DNA of 64,000 bases from Sphagnum compactum (Eukaryota > Bryophyta > Sphagnopsida > Sphagnales), in contig OZ234495.1 of assembly GCA_965153455.1 (NCBI GenBank), forward strand, positions 13,574,875 through 13,638,874, given 5' to 3'. Below, piece after piece: positions 26,571-39,242 of this stretch. A program made the translations under genes and the position numbers. Position 1 is the stretch's first letter, and the number at the start of each line of letters is the position of its first letter. The notes beneath the pieces are model-generated. The model had not been told where the DNA came from. It did not search any database and saw only the letters and a list, made by a program, of their open reading frames with translations.

Positions 26571-27620
26571 TAGAGGCGAATACTTGTATACTTACCGTTA
26601 CAAGTATATGAATATGCAGCCTCCAACTACTCAAGTGACATGCTAGTGACGAGCATGTGCTCAATAATTTCAGTTGGTTGCAGTTGATTTGTAATGCCGG
26701 CTTTAGGGACTCTTGAACCCTCTCTTAAACATCACGATTCACTGGGGGTTGATGAATAATGCGTTACTTTTGCAGATTTATTCAAAGAAATGGGTCTGCA
26801 CTCTGCACACCATAATAGTCTTACTTCCAATTATCTTATCACAAATGATTATCCAATTTGCTTCACTCAAGTGTTCAGCCAAAGATCAAGGACAAATTTT
26901 TTCCCTCCCCTCTCCCCAATTACAGAAGAAAACTAAATCTAACTAATCACTCATCCAAGAAGAAGACACTCAAGTAAGTGTCGTAACCACTTACACAGAC
27001 AAAACGAGGATGTGTTCCAATTCAATTGCGCCCACCTCATCCTCCCACATGCAGCAAGCATCTTCTCTTGGAAAATCTTAAAAAAACAAAACCCAACAAT
27101 CAGATTCAATGGTATAATTGGTGGTCTCGTATCATGCCATGACACAGCAACCCCAACGATAATTTCACCCCATGATTTCACGTTGCTGCTTGGGACCCTA
27201 CTCCCAAGCACCACCTATTCAATGAATCCTTCCTCCGCCAGTCCCTTAACGAGAAACTCACCATTCTGGCAAAATCCCTTTTCTGCCGCCCCCAAATGAA
27301 GAGAGGAAGTCGTCAGTTGTCACATACTAAAACGATAGGAGTCCCCCCAACAAACGATGTTGGTGTTCATCTTTGTGCCTAAGGGCTCTTTGTCAATTGC
27401 ACGAGCTTCTCGAGCCTGGAATCCGAACGCAAATCAAAATGGAGCGGGCCCCAAATAATAAGGGCCCCCATTTCGTACCTCCCGTGTCCACAAGGGCCGG
27501 CTGTTTGTTTTTATCGAGGCCTAAAGAGAGTCATGGAGTAGGATACGGTCCCAATGATATTGGGACGACGGATAATACAAGGAGAAACTACGGACTGATG
27601 GGTAACGAGAGGGACTTGTG
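26571..27620. other. Intergenic and promoter side of UER1
   Basis: No gene motif. Base composition becomes less AT-rich after about 27000, as expected for a promoter and leader region. Short open frames on both strands look like chance. Confidence 0.5.
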
Positions 27621-27820
27621 GGCAGATTAGCAGCTGGCCTTGGGGGCAAAGATGTCTGGTTTTCCTTCTTCATTCTCATTTTGGGCTTCTCAAAGTTTTT
27701 TGGTTTTTGTTGCAGCGGACGGATCTCAGACACAAAGAAAGCGGTTTGCTTTCAGCGTCGATCGATTGATTGTTGAAACCTCAGCAAGTACTAGTGTGCT
27801 GCGCATCCGAATCGAAGAAG

Positions 27821-28440
27821 GTTTGTGATCAGGGGATTGAGATTTGTTTTTTTTTCTTTTTTCTTTTTTCTTTTTTGGGTTGGGGGTGGTTTTTGGAAAC
27901 TTGGAGTGTGGTGGAGTTTCGCTGAGCTTAAAATTCCTTTCTTTTTTAGTTAGCAGAGTGAGAATGTGACCTTTTGCTCCCGGATCTATGGGGTCTGATT
28001 GCTCTAGTTCAATGAGCTTTCTTGCAACTCTTCGGCGTTGGGTAGGACTGGAAATTTTTGATCTCCTTGAAACCTGTTTGGGAACTAGAGGATCTTGTAT
28101 TAGATCCTGTGCTATCTTTGCGTAGATATCAAGCACAGCTCTGTGTGTGTGTTTTGGGTTTTCCTTTTTGGTTTTTGTTGTTGCATTTTCTTTTCGTTTC
28201 TCCGGCTGCAAGATTTCGCAAATTCTAGTGATTTAAGAGGCCGTGAATGATGCTACAACATTAGCCAGATTTGGCTTTTCAAAGAATGAAATGCTGTTGC
28301 GGTTGAATTTTATTGCAAGACGGCTCAGATCTTAGATCTTCTAACATGCCGATACACTTTTTGAGCCCACTCACGGGGGATTGTTTTAGTCTTTTTGTAA
28401 ACTGAATATTGTTTGCACATGTTTTGTTTTCCTTCTGCAG
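27821..28440 (+). other. Intron in the 5' leader of UER1
   Basis: Donor AAG|GTTTGT after 27820, followed by a long T-rich tract. Acceptor TTTTCCTTCTGCAG ends at 28440, about 110 bp before the start codon. 5' UTR introns of this size are common in strongly expressed plant genes. Confidence 0.65.
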
Positions 28441-28548
28441 AAGATCAGCTCTAGATCTGCGTCGGGGGCGGGGGAGCGAGGGGCGGGAAGCTGCATTTAG
28501 AAAACTGAGTATAGCGGAATCTACCTCTCAATATTCACATCGGCAAAA

Positions 28549-29576
28549 ATGGTTGCGTCATTGAATGGAGGCCATGATTCACAGTACAAGTTTCTGATAT
28601 ACGGAAGGACGGGATGGATTGGCGGGTTGCTAGGAAAGCTGTGTGCAGAGCAAGGGATAAGCCACGAGTATGGTGCAGGTAGGCTGGAGAACAGAGCCCA
28701 GATACAAGAGGACATAGATCGAGTGAAGCCCACGCACGTATTCAATGCTGCAGGGGTGACAGGACGCCCTAATGTGGACTGGTGCGAGAGCCACAAGGTA
28801 GAGACCATTCGAGCCAATGTGGTAGGCACTCTTACTCTGGCAGATGTGTGCAAGCAGAACAACCTTCTCTTGGTCAACTATGCTACTGGCTGCATCTTTG
28901 AGTACGATGAAGCCCATCCCCTTGGCAGTGGCATTGGATTCAAGGAAGAAGACACTCCGAATTTCTTCGGTTCTTACTATTCCAGGACCAAGGCTATGGT
29001 AAGCTGGAGCATTCTTCCCTCCTCAGGATCCAAGCTGAGGGTTCAGTCTTACGTCAATTGATGTTGCAGACATTGCGTTGATTTGAGTATGTATATGTAT
29101 GAAGCGGATGTTCATCGTGGCAGGTGGAGGAGCTCTTGAAGGAATTTGATAATGTGTGTACATTGCGTGTACGGATGCCCATCACAGGGGACCTTACAAC
29201 TCCCCGCAACTTCATCACCAAGATCACTCGGTATGAGAAGGTGGTGAACATCCCTAACTCCATGACCATTCTGGATGAGCTTTTGCCGATATCTATTGAG
29301 ATGGGCAAACGCAATCTGCGAGGTATTTGGAACTTTACAAACCCTGGTGTTGTGAGCCACAATGAAATCCTTGAGATGTACAAAAAGTATGTGGATCCCA
29401 ATTTCACCTACAAGAACTTCACTTTGGAGGAGCAGGCCAAGGTGATTGTTGCAGCCCGCAGTAACAATGAGCTTGATGCCAGCAAGCTCCAGAAAGAATT
29501 TCCTGAGATGTTGTCCATCAAGGATTCTCTCATTAAGTATGTTTTTGAGCCAAACAAGAAAGTCAACACCTTCTGA
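28549..29576 (+). CDS. UER1: Nucleotide-rhamnose synthase/epimerase-reductase (NRS/ER)
   Basis: Two exons, 28549-28998 and 29124-29576, joined in phase 0 across a 125-bp GT-AG intron, encode 300 residues, the usual length of plant NRS/ER. This cytosolic enzyme carries out the last two steps to UDP-L-rhamnose (3,5-epimerisation and 4-keto reduction of UDP-4-keto-6-deoxyglucose), feeding pectin and glycoside synthesis. The NADPH-binding Rossmann motif is at residues 14-26 (FLIYGRTGWIGGL). NAAGVTGRPNVDWCE and RANVVGTLTLADVC follow. The SDR catalytic pair is YSRTK (Tyr144, Lys148), directly before the intron. LRVRMPI, WNFTNPGVVSHNEILEMY and the C-terminal EFPEMLSIKDSLIKYVF are family signatures. 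All motifs are intact. The dehydratase domain of the larger RHM proteins is absent, so this is the short form. Confidence 0.95.
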
Positions 29577-32500
29577 GCATCAAGTTCGGGGCACAAGTTC
29601 AGGGTTCCATAGTTTCACATTTTATCAGCACACAATCTGCATAGTTGATTTTCTCAGAAGCATGATCTGCACTGGGTGCTCTTAGCATTCTTCACATATT
29701 ACTGAACATCTGATGTTTGTATTTAAATGAATATGTCATGTTTGTCATGCCCATCTCCCTAATTCTTTCATGCATGTTCAGGGTCAGTTGTGATGTATAA
29801 GAATCTAGATGCAAATGTTGTCAATGTCTATCTATATTTATGCTCTGGTGTAGTGAGTACACAGTAAGACCCATTAGGTATTCTTTTCTGGTTATTGGAA
29901 GTGGGAGGGGGAGAAAAGCTCAGGGTACTGCAAGCTTTTTAAAATTTATGTGGAGCCTTCAGGTTTTTGATTACTTCAAAGGCAGCCACAAGCTGATTGC
30001 ATCCTGGAGGAGCTAAATTAAATCCCTGGTTGTGAATTCTGAACTCAGTTTCTTTCACAAAAGTTTCAAAAACAGTGGAAATAGTCTTGAATTGCATCAA
30101 ATTGGTCTGTCTCCAGAAGCATCCATCTGGATTCATATTTCAGTTGCAAGTGACATTGTGTAGCTGTCAGGAATTCAAGTCTTTTATTGAACTGCCCTTG
30201 ATATTACCTATTTGGTAGCTGGGATTGTAATCAAACAGGATTAGTTCATCCTTACAGAGCTATTACTGTCATTGTGAATAATACATTATTTTCTTGCCAA
30301 TTACAGAGCTAATTTAACAATCAGCAATGGAACCCTAATTTTATTTTATTTTTCTAACCCTACCTATCACTAATTTACTCACACTTGACACCCTAACCTT
30401 GCTAATTTTTTATACCCTGATAGGGTACGAAATTTAAAAAATTGAAACTTGAAAAACTTTCAAACAAGCGGTTCTCAGCCCAATGAGACCCGCTGAACAT
30501 GTCCCAAAAAGGGAATCACCTTCTATAATACCCTGAGATATTCAATTGAGAACCAACTTGAAACCCTAATTGGTTCTCACCTTTTCTTGATACCCGCCCA
30601 GCAAACGGTATACACAATAAACTGGGTATTACTCTGGTTGCTCTTTACAAGAAAAGCGGTCAGATGTACTGAGCATATCACTCTGTTTCATACCTATTCA
30701 ACACATGAATCGAAGAAAGATTAATGATCAAGATGCTGGAATTGTATTAGGAATTAAGTTACCAAAATACTTTTATCCATAACAAGGGCTAGTTGTGTCT
30801 TCAAGCTTCAAATTTGAAGTTTCCCACTTCAGAAGAGGTAGAGATTACAACCCCTTGGCAACTCCTCTCATTCTCAACTAACGCTAATGGGAAACAAGCA
30901 TTTCCGGTTTGCTCAGACTTGCTCAGTACAAAAGTCTAAATCTTTAGTTACAATTTCATTTTTGTTTCATTAAAGTTGTAGGGTTATCACTTAGGGTTGT
31001 AACTTAGCGTATAGGAACCAAGGCACCTATAAGTAGGAGCATATCAATCATGACATGGTAGTGTAATTATAAACTTGTGACCGACGTATAGTATATACTC
31101 ATAAAACATTGATATGTGCCCAAGAAACAACATATTAATGAACTACTTCGATTTGAAACAAAATATTGCTTCATGCCACCACAATTCAAACTTAGAAAAA
31201 CCAATTTCATTATGTCCATACTTCAGCAAGTCATACCCTTCATTATTCCTTGTGACATTTCAATAGTTATTATGGGCATGTAAATTCAATTGTTCATCAA
31301 TGTATAATGAGCATCTAGTTGGAATATGAATATGTGTGAACAATTGGACATGTATCATGGAAATACGATTACAATAAAAGAACATGCGTAATTAAAAATG
31401 GAATTTATTTCTTTAGGATGAGAAAATAGTATGTAAAATGATAAGATGGATCATGGATGCACAATCTTTTGTCGGGCAAGCTGTGAAACATCAATTCATG
31501 AACTGAAAAATGATTACATTTTGTGTTTAAATTTGGGTTAGAAGCCAAAATTTTATGAATGTGCACTAAAAAAGGGATGGAGATAAAATGTATAAACAAA
31601 CTTCATGATACTCTAATTGGGAATTCATAGTTCAAATAATCAATCACTCTTATCTATACTAAAATAACAATGTTTTGGAATTTAGAATAAATATTCAAGT
31701 ATGAAAATTTTCTCCACATGTTGTTGGTGAGATATGTCTTAGATCGATATTTGACCAGTGATAAAAAAATTTACATAAGTTTTGTCCAATTCATTTTGTA
31801 AGGAAAAATTCACCCACCAAAGCATCAACAAAGACAATATTAATGTTTAACCCATCTTTGAACCAAAATATGAATATCTTAATCCAATATTGTCCCATAC
31901 AATTTTTTAAAGAACTTTTCAAATTGAAACCCTGCATGAATTTACTTCCTTCCAAAACAGATTCCCCTAATCATTCAATATATCCTCTCCATTTGCGCCT
32001 GAAGTTCTTTGAATCGATCGCATGTAAAATATCATTCTTGGGTAAAGACCACTCTTTTTTCATCTCTAAATGTGAAAATTGTAGCCATCAAACTTCTCAA
32101 TCCAAACATGGAAAGGAACATCGCATGATTACCACACCAACTAAAAAATGACCCTGTTTTTTTTCTTCCTTCATAAGCTGAACTTAAGATTTAATGTGGA
32201 TCACATCCTTTGTTGCGTTCCTCAAGTAAGCAAGCCAAACATGACAGAAACCCAGACAACTAAACAAAGATCCAATGAAAGTTGATGGAAAATCCAAGCA
32301 ACCCCAATAAGAGTTTTCTTTGGGTTTGCTTGTTCTGTCTAACTCCTCCACTGTTGAGTCTAACTCATTCATGCCTTGTTACAGAAATTTGCACCTTTAT
32401 GTTCCACTTTTTGGAATTCACTAACACAGAAAGAGGTTTGACAATGAGAGCAGTCATAACATTATGAAAGTTCCTCATAAAGCTTCAGAGCATCATCCTC

Positions 32501-32792
32501 ATCACAAGTAGCAGTGACAAGCTGCCATGACGTGCCACTGACCTCATCAGCCCCTGACATTGGGTTCAGATAGGTATATAATAATGTGCCTGAAATTTCA
32601 GGCAAACCATTATACAAAGTCTGCATCCGGAGTTTTTCTGCATTTCTGGAAGCAAGGGGAAGACCAGTCCTGATGCTGACATATTTGAAGAAGACCATCT
32701 TATAGACAATTCAATACCTGTGCTCTTCCCTCCCAAAGTACCTTTAGAATGGATTGAAGAGCCTCATGGAACCTGAAATCTTGCATAAAGCT
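29577..32792. other. Intergenic between convergent genes UER1 and the DUF3537 gene
   Basis: No gene identified. It contains the 3' ends of both transcripts. The 30412-30426 segment (TACCCTGATAGGGTA) and 30547-30579 are inverted repeats. Short frames around 31400-32700 lack recognisable domains. Confidence 0.5.
30547..30579. repeat. Inverted repeat with 10-bp perfect arms
   Basis: TGAGAACCAA at 30547-30556 pairs with TTGGTTCTCA at 30570-30579 around a 13-base loop. It sits about 1 kb downstream of UER1. A transposon end or chance palindrome is equally possible. Confidence 0.85.
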
Positions 32793-35560
32793 TCATATGA
32801 TGGTTTTGCCAAGGATGAAAAGAGTAAGGGAGAAAGTAACCCCAAACATCGCATATAGGAAGCCCCGGTCTAGCACAAAACCATAAAGTGAAATTCCTGC
32901 ACGTGAATGCTGTAAATATGTCACTGCAACACATCCCAAAAACCCCGACATGTAACAATCCAATGTCAGTCTCACATAGTTTCTCAGAATTCATGACCAC
33001 CCACCAACTCAGATGTTTCTTGCTCCTACATGGCCTGTGATTTTGCTGAATTACAATCTGCCTCCATGGCTGGTAACTACAAGTGACGCAAAATTCGTTC
33101 AGCATTTGAAGAAATGGTTACAGAATACATCACATTCTAATGAAAACTAGTTCAGTCTTCAAATAATTCAACATTGGGTGTTACGTATCTCCTCAAAACT
33201 CAGCCATTCCACGATTTGTGACCCAGTCTAAGCGTTGGTGCAGAAGAGAATATTATTTGAGAGCCAGATCTGCCAGACTAGGTCAACAGACCATGATAAG
33301 GCCAAGAAAACCCTAAATTCCCACTTTACAGACCCTTGAACATTTTGTTATGGGCTTCGAGCTTCATGGGAAGAATTAATTCTCAGGAGGTTGGTGCACG
33401 ATACATCTAGCTCTACTCTCAATTGAAAAGTCTTTCTGCCTGTACATCTGGACACGTTCAACTGTGATTTACTGGCTTCAATACATGTCTCTTGTCATGA
33501 ACAAAGTTGAGGAAAAAAGAAAAGGGAAAAGAAGATCAAAAGTGTACACAGATTTTCAGGACCCTTGAAACTTACCCAAGGCCTGGCGCTTCTGGTAAGC
33601 CTCAAAGTCATGAATTGATTGCTCAACATCTGATTGGAATCTTGGCATTGAGGATTCAAGATCATCACATGAGTCATTGTACAAAAGAGGATGAGCTGGT
33701 CCATAAAGCACTGCTGCAGGCGATCTTTGTAAAGGATCAGAGTTGAAATTATCTGCATCTGTGGATGCAGTCACAGCTGATGGATTACAAGTAGCCAAAG
33801 CATGCCATTGACTCACAATTCCTACAATTCTTTGAGCTCTGTGTGTAATCTTAGCTGCGCCATGAAGACATAAGACAAGACCTGTTAACTGCACTGCTGA
33901 ACATACCTGCCAACACCACAAATGCACATAGCACAATGATCAGCAGGGAAGAATTCAGTTCATGACGGAATGTTCACAGCAAACATTACTGGCAAGCTTC
34001 ATCGATCAAGCTTACGTTTATAAGGTGTGGAATAGAAGCACAACACATGGTAGCAGGCAGGCTCCGCATTGCTGATTTCAAAGAAAACAGCAACAGAATT
34101 GTTGAACCGCCAATTTACAAATTACTTTGCATCCAAGAATCTCAGACTGCAACTAAGAGTTTCTCTGTCACAATTGAAGTTCAATAGCAAGTTGTAGCGG
34201 ACTTTGAACACTTGAGAAGCTGTAGGAGTTCAACAGCAACATGTATGGCATCAATTGAAGCTGATGAAGATGAGGAGGATCATACATACCGCAAGATCAC
34301 CAGCCCTGAAGAAGTTGATGGATTTAGCAGATCCAAGAATCACAAAGAGAGAAGACATCTGGCTGAAGCTGATTGTGAACAGAGATGATACCATGAAGAT
34401 CCGGAACCTGTGACTTATGGTAAGCAGCTGACTCTTTATCCTCAAATGCTCAGAGAGGATGACAGACACGTCGGGTGTGTCCTCCAGCAGCTTTTTGTAC
34501 CCCTTGAGACGAAGGATTTGGAGACAGCACATCAGCCTGAATAGGACGCACATGAAAAGAAAAACTGAGGTGCGGTAGAGCCATGAGAGCATGCCGGTGG
34601 AGCACAGCAACACGTTCAGTCTTGAGTCGGCGGGAACGAAGGGGATAGAGATGGAAACATATATATACCACCACGCCCTGAAAATCAGCTCTATGAGGAA
34701 GCAGGGCAGAAGAATCCATGCCAGTAACGAGAAGGCGCTCTGCAAAGTTCCATGACAACAGCCCCAGATCTCTTGTGGAATCAGTGCACAAATCAATCAA
34801 ATGTTTCTGGAATTGGAGATAGATACATTGCATTGTGTGCGTGTGGAGAGAGAGACAGAGACAGAGAGCTCACACGAAGTTCTTGCTCATATCCGAGGCG
34901 AACATCATGGGATTCCTTGATGATCTTGTCAAGAAGAAGCGTCCGTCGGAGTCCATATTTACGAACGATGTTGGAGAGGCACAAGAATGAGACGGCAGCA
35001 AGGGCAGTCTCCGAGACTTGCACCATTTTTTCGAAGGGATGCGCGTGCTCTTCGCCGCATTCCGAGCAGGACACAAAATTGTAGTTGAAAACCGGAACGA
35101 CAAGAGTAAACAAGAAGAAAACAATCCACGACAAGACTACTTTGGTCGGGCTGGATTGGTCAAGTCCCAGCCATAACAATCCAGATCTGAAATGCCTGAG
35201 CTCGTCTTTGGGATTGGAGAGCAGCCTTTTGTAAAGAGCTCGTTTTGCCATGCTCCGCCCGCCGGCTTCACTGTATCGTGGGCTTCTCTCAACGTCTTCA
35301 TCTTCAGCGAAGGTGATATTGTGTCCAAATCTCACCTTGGACTGCTTGATCTTTCGAGAGTCACTAGAATCAGACGAACCGTCTGGCCGGCATATATGAG
35401 TCGACGATGTGCTTGAACTCTCCTCCTGAGTATGCAGAATCAATGGTGTTAGTGGACCTTCAGCAGTTTGTTCGTCTCCTGCAGCGTATGTCACCTGCTT
35501 ATCAATCATGCTCGCACCTTGCATGAGGGGATAAACAAAGAACAAAAAAGACGTCGACAA
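32793..35560 (-). CDS. DUF3537 membrane protein (plant gustatory-receptor-like family)
   Basis: Four exons on the minus strand: 35560-34874, 34739-34290, 33906-33576 and 32923-32793. All three junctions close (phases 0, 0, 1), giving about 532 residues. The N-terminal 130 residues are polar, Ser-rich and cytosolic. About seven hydrophobic segments follow, including VVLSWIVFFLFTLVVPVF, SAFSLLAWILLPCFLIELIF, LLCSTGMLSWLYRTSVFLFM, FMVSSLFTISFSQMSSLFVI, VCSAVQLTGLVLCLHG and a last one ending LFILGKTII. SHRFRIFMVSSLF, KITHRAQRIVG and RQALVTYLQ..GISLYG are typical of DUF3537 proteins. These have been proposed on structural grounds as plant members of the insect gustatory receptor-like superfamily (seven helices, cytosolic N-terminus, conserved C-terminal helix). 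Function in plants is unknown. Start could instead be the Met at 35509, which would drop a hydrophobic 17-residue extension. Confidence 0.88.
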
Positions 35561-36310
35561 CAGCTCTCGCGATCAGATCTCCAAGATCCTGAACATCAAT
35601 GACAGCTCTAATTTGCCAACAATGTTTTTCCTCGTAATTAAGACCTCTAGAGCTGTTTTCATAACGTCAGGATAAGCATTCCACCGCACTTTGGCACAAA
35701 ATTATTGCATCAGCCGTCGAAGAGCATGATCATCAGCAAATGTTCCTGCATTTTAGACGCATATATTCCTCCTCGTGAAGGTCATGGAACTAGAGAAGCT
35801 GACGAAAACATGAAACTTGAGAGCTGAGAACTAGAAAATGCAGTAATGAGAAGAAGAGAATGGAATCAATCCAGTTCTTAAGAGTGATGTCTGGATGAGA
35901 TGAAGAACATGAAATGTATTCCAGCCCGGGAAATTATGACTCTGTGTTCTAGCATAGTGCAAACTGGGCACAGCGGAAGTCCAGGGAAGAGAAGCGAGAG
36001 CGCCAAGGCCGAAGCTGAAGGGGAGAGAGAAAGAGGAAGCCGAGCGGATGCAGTGCGGGCGGTGGACATCCGAGAGGTGCGAGGAACATGGGAGGTAACA
36101 CATGAAAGGAGGTGGAAAACGGCGGGGCACGCGGCAGCCATATCCACGTTCTTGGTGGCTAAATGGGGGAAGGGGGCGTACAATCCGCTGCACTCCAAAC
36201 TAAAATTCACGAAATCTCCGGACCGTAATAATGTGCATACACCCGGATCTGGTGCCCATTTTGTAGGCTCTACCTCTAAGGGAGGAGCCTGTGAATTGGG
36301 AGTTTTTTTT
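35561..36310 (-). promoter_or_regulatory. Presumed promoter and leader of the DUF3537 gene
   Basis: Less AT-rich than the surrounding spacers. Overlapping open frames on both strands (for example 35900-36349 plus) carry no known domain and are composition artefacts of a GA-rich stretch around 35980-36120. Confidence 0.4.
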
Positions 36311-36442
36311 AGTTGTTCTTTTTGGGAACTTCATGGGACGGTTTTGTAATTTAGCACATTTTTGGGAACTTCATGGAACATTTTGTATTTTAGCTCTTTT
36401 TTTTTTGGAGTTCATGAAATGTTTCCTGTTTTAGCTGTTCTT
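36311..36442 (+). repeat. Three-copy 40-43 bp tandem repeat
   Basis: Units start at about 36321, 36361 and 36403. Each reads TTTGGGAACTTCATGG or TTTGGAGTTCATGAA, then an A/C run, then TTTTGTA.TTTAGC or CCTGTTTTAGC. The third is the most diverged. Confidence 0.8.
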
Positions 36443-38300
36443 GCTTTCTACTTGACATAAGGGGTTCAGAGCAACTATGTATTGAGCCGCTTTTTTGTTT
36501 CAAGAGCATGAAGTATCTGCTGGCTGTGTGCATCAGCCCTGGTGAACCGGCAATTTTACCTTCTTGAGTGGTGAGACCTCCTAGTGACTATATTTATCTC
36601 AAACAATTGTTAAGTTTGGATGCAAAGGCCCAAATTAATCAAGTCTGATGTGAAAATCCAAATTTAACCACAAATTTAACATAATATTGTTGATTTTAGG
36701 GCATGATAATAACATGTAAATGCACAATATTTAGCAAAAATTTGCATTGTGATGCATAAAATGATCCACTTTATCTTGCAACCACCCAATGGGATTAATT
36801 CAACCTTACATTGAATTGTTCAAACCTAACATGAAAAAATTAGATAATGTAGATGCATTTTATGAAATCAACAATCCAAATATTCATGTTATCATCCAAG
36901 CCTTAACTCCAAATCTTTTTGTTGTGTCTCCAAAGAATCATGAATGTGGTACAATTCAAACATGTGCATATTTTGGGTTTCAAAACCTTGAATTAAAAAC
37001 CCCAAAATTAACCCAAACTCAATGAATACCATGACAAGATGCAACCATGATTCTTGTTAGAGTGGCCATTTCAACCATGTTTGATACAACCAATTTGATA
37101 TTCAATAGCTTTAGTTTTTCCTCTTGTCATTATATTTAAATTGACATGGTGATATGTTTACAAGGAGTTCCAAAGACTACACAAATACTGTAAATATAAT
37201 TACAATTCTACTCAAATGATCTCAAATATATGTCAACACATAAGAAGCTTGTTTTGTATTGTAACACACCAATATGCCTTTTAAACAATATCCAAAGCAT
37301 TCTCCTATACCATTTGTGACACCAAATCTACTTGGAACAATCTAGAAACAACTTAACAAAAACCATGAAGTCATGCAAAGATTCAACTGGAATGTCAACT
37401 TGAATGCTTGAAAAGTTTGATTCATATTCACTCTCATATATTATAAACACGTGGGGTTAGTTGAAAGATAATTTCTCTTTCTAAGAGAGCTTTGTCATGC
37501 AAAAGACCTACATAGTCTTCAAGACCTGCATGACTTCAAGACAATTCAAGTTGTATGATTTCAAGCTTAATTCCCAAAGTGATCTCATCTTCTTTTTTAT
37601 GGCACTTGGAATAGTCAAGAAATTTGGAAAACACAACAATGACAAAAAAAAAACAACAAATTAAACTTCTTAATTAGAACATGGAGGGGGTATCTTGATC
37701 TTTGAAACCAAGAGGTCAAACTAACCTCCTTATTCCACCTTAATTTGAAATTGAATCTAAGAAATATGTAAATATGTATTCCTAGAAACAAGGTATACCA
37801 ACACATCTAACCCCCCTTTAACCCCAATGGCACATAATTTGCCAACTCATTTTTTGAGTTATTTTATTCATTGTGTGAATGGGTTAAAGTTAGAGGTAGT
37901 TTTATTCCTTTTATTATTGTGGTTTGATTTTATCTTGAAGAATCTTACACCTACAAGGATGTGTAAAATCATGTGAGATCCCTTTCACTGTAAGGAATAG
38001 ATGTATGATGTTGTGACCTTTGCCTTCAATTCAAGACCAAAAATTTATGGCAAGCTAAGAAGAATGGGTTGTGAATGAAATTAATAGATGGCATTAAGGT
38101 TCAAACTAATGCTAGCTAGTTCTTCCTTTTTTGAAAGAACCTTTTGTCACAGTTTTGTTTCAAATTTTTGAACTTGTGATTCTAGTTTTGGCAATTTGTT
38201 TCAAATTTATGACTTAAGTTATAACATGACTACAAGATATATAGTCCCCTTTCCCTCCCCATAAAACTTTGACCAATTTCAATTTTGGTCATTTACATTA
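36443..38300. other. Intergenic AT-rich, no gene seen
   Basis: No recognisable motif or terminal repeat on either strand. Confidence 0.55.
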
Positions 38301-38620
38301 ACTACATAAATAATTAAGCAAACTAGGCTAGGTAAGTAGGTGGCTTAAACTAGACTACGTAAACAATAGGTTAAGCTAGGTAGCCTACTTAACCTAACCT
38401 AGCATACATATTTAATTTAACATATGTACATAAGCTAGCATACCTACCTAAATTAGAATAGACTAATTTAAGTAAGTAACTGAATTGGTTATGTAGGTTA
38501 CTTTATTAAGTTAAGGTTTAGGCTAGGCATTGGTCAATGTAAGTACTTACAAATTCTTTCCTATCTACCTACCTACATCCTATTTATTATCTACTTTCCT
38601 ACATAATTAGTAATGTCGAT
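38301..38620. repeat. CCTA/TAGG-rich tract
   Basis: Dense words of the type CTAGGTAAGTAGG, CTACCTACCTA and TAGGTAGCC in both senses. Apparently a degenerate tetranucleotide array that belongs with the repeat unit starting just downstream. Confidence 0.6.
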
Positions 38621-38677
38621 GTGAAATAAACACATGTTCATATTAATGGGTTGATCAAATTTTAATATTTTATGAAT

Positions 38678-38760
38678 GTGTGGTGTATCAATTAAAAACT
38701 TAATTTCTTGTCATGAAGGTCAAGGGTTCAAGTCCTTATACATGCAACATAATTACTACA
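38678..38760 (+). repeat. SINE-like module S2, copy 1
   Basis: GTGGTGTATCAATTAAAAAC followed 45 bp later by a B-box-like AGGGTTCAAGTCC and then TACATGCAAC. Similar spacing and words recur at 49692 and, inverted, at 39163. Confidence 0.55.
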
Positions 38761-38789
38761 ATTCATGGTTTTTTTATTAGGGTTTTCTA

Positions 38790-39242
38790 GTTTTAAAATA
38801 CCCATAATGACAGGCATTAAAAAAATCACCCTATCAATTTGAACAAGTCGGTTTGGACTTGCCAACATGACTAAGTAATCAATTTGGACCATGTCAATTT
38901 TATTAATAAAGTGATTGAATATTTGATTGGTAAACAATGGACCATTTGACTAGGTCAAATTTATACTTAATTAAAATCATTTTTTGAATTATTAATATTT
39001 AAATTAATAAGTAGACAGGTAAGTAGGTAGATAGTAAATAGGTCTAGGTAGGTCAAAAAAGTATGAAAGTAGGTAGGTGTTAGCCTACTACTTAACTTAA
39101 CCTAACCACACCTCACCAAAACTACCTTAGTTTAACCAACCTACCCTAGCTCTTTAAACATGCACATAGGTTGCAAGTATAAAGAATTAAATCTAAAACC
39201 TTCACAATCATAAACCAAATTTTAACCAATGGATTATTACAA
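38790..39242 (-). repeat. TAGG-family repeat unit, inverted copy (includes S2 module copy 2)
   Basis: Reverse complement matches 49692-50110. On the minus strand it begins ATAATCCATTGGTTAAAA, runs through ATACTTGCAACCTATGTGC, and then the TAGG/CCTA tract at 39000-39135. It ends opposite a segment whose plus-strand text, CAAGTCGGTTTGGACTTG, matches the inverse of the one at 49979-50013. The 39163-39242 part is the same S2 module as 38678 but in opposite orientation. Confidence 0.55.

Noticed and set aside
27726-28211. Minus-strand open frame of 161 codons, Lys-rich
   Set aside because: Antisense to the UER1 leader intron; the Lys run is the complement of its T-rich tract.
35900-36349. Plus-strand open frame of 149 codons
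   Set aside because: Antisense to the leader side of the DUF3537 gene, GA-rich, no domain, and overlapping frames are open on the other strand too. A composition artefact.
36789-37025. Open frame of 78 codons with a protein-like start
   Set aside because: No known motif, AT-rich surroundings, no splice continuation.
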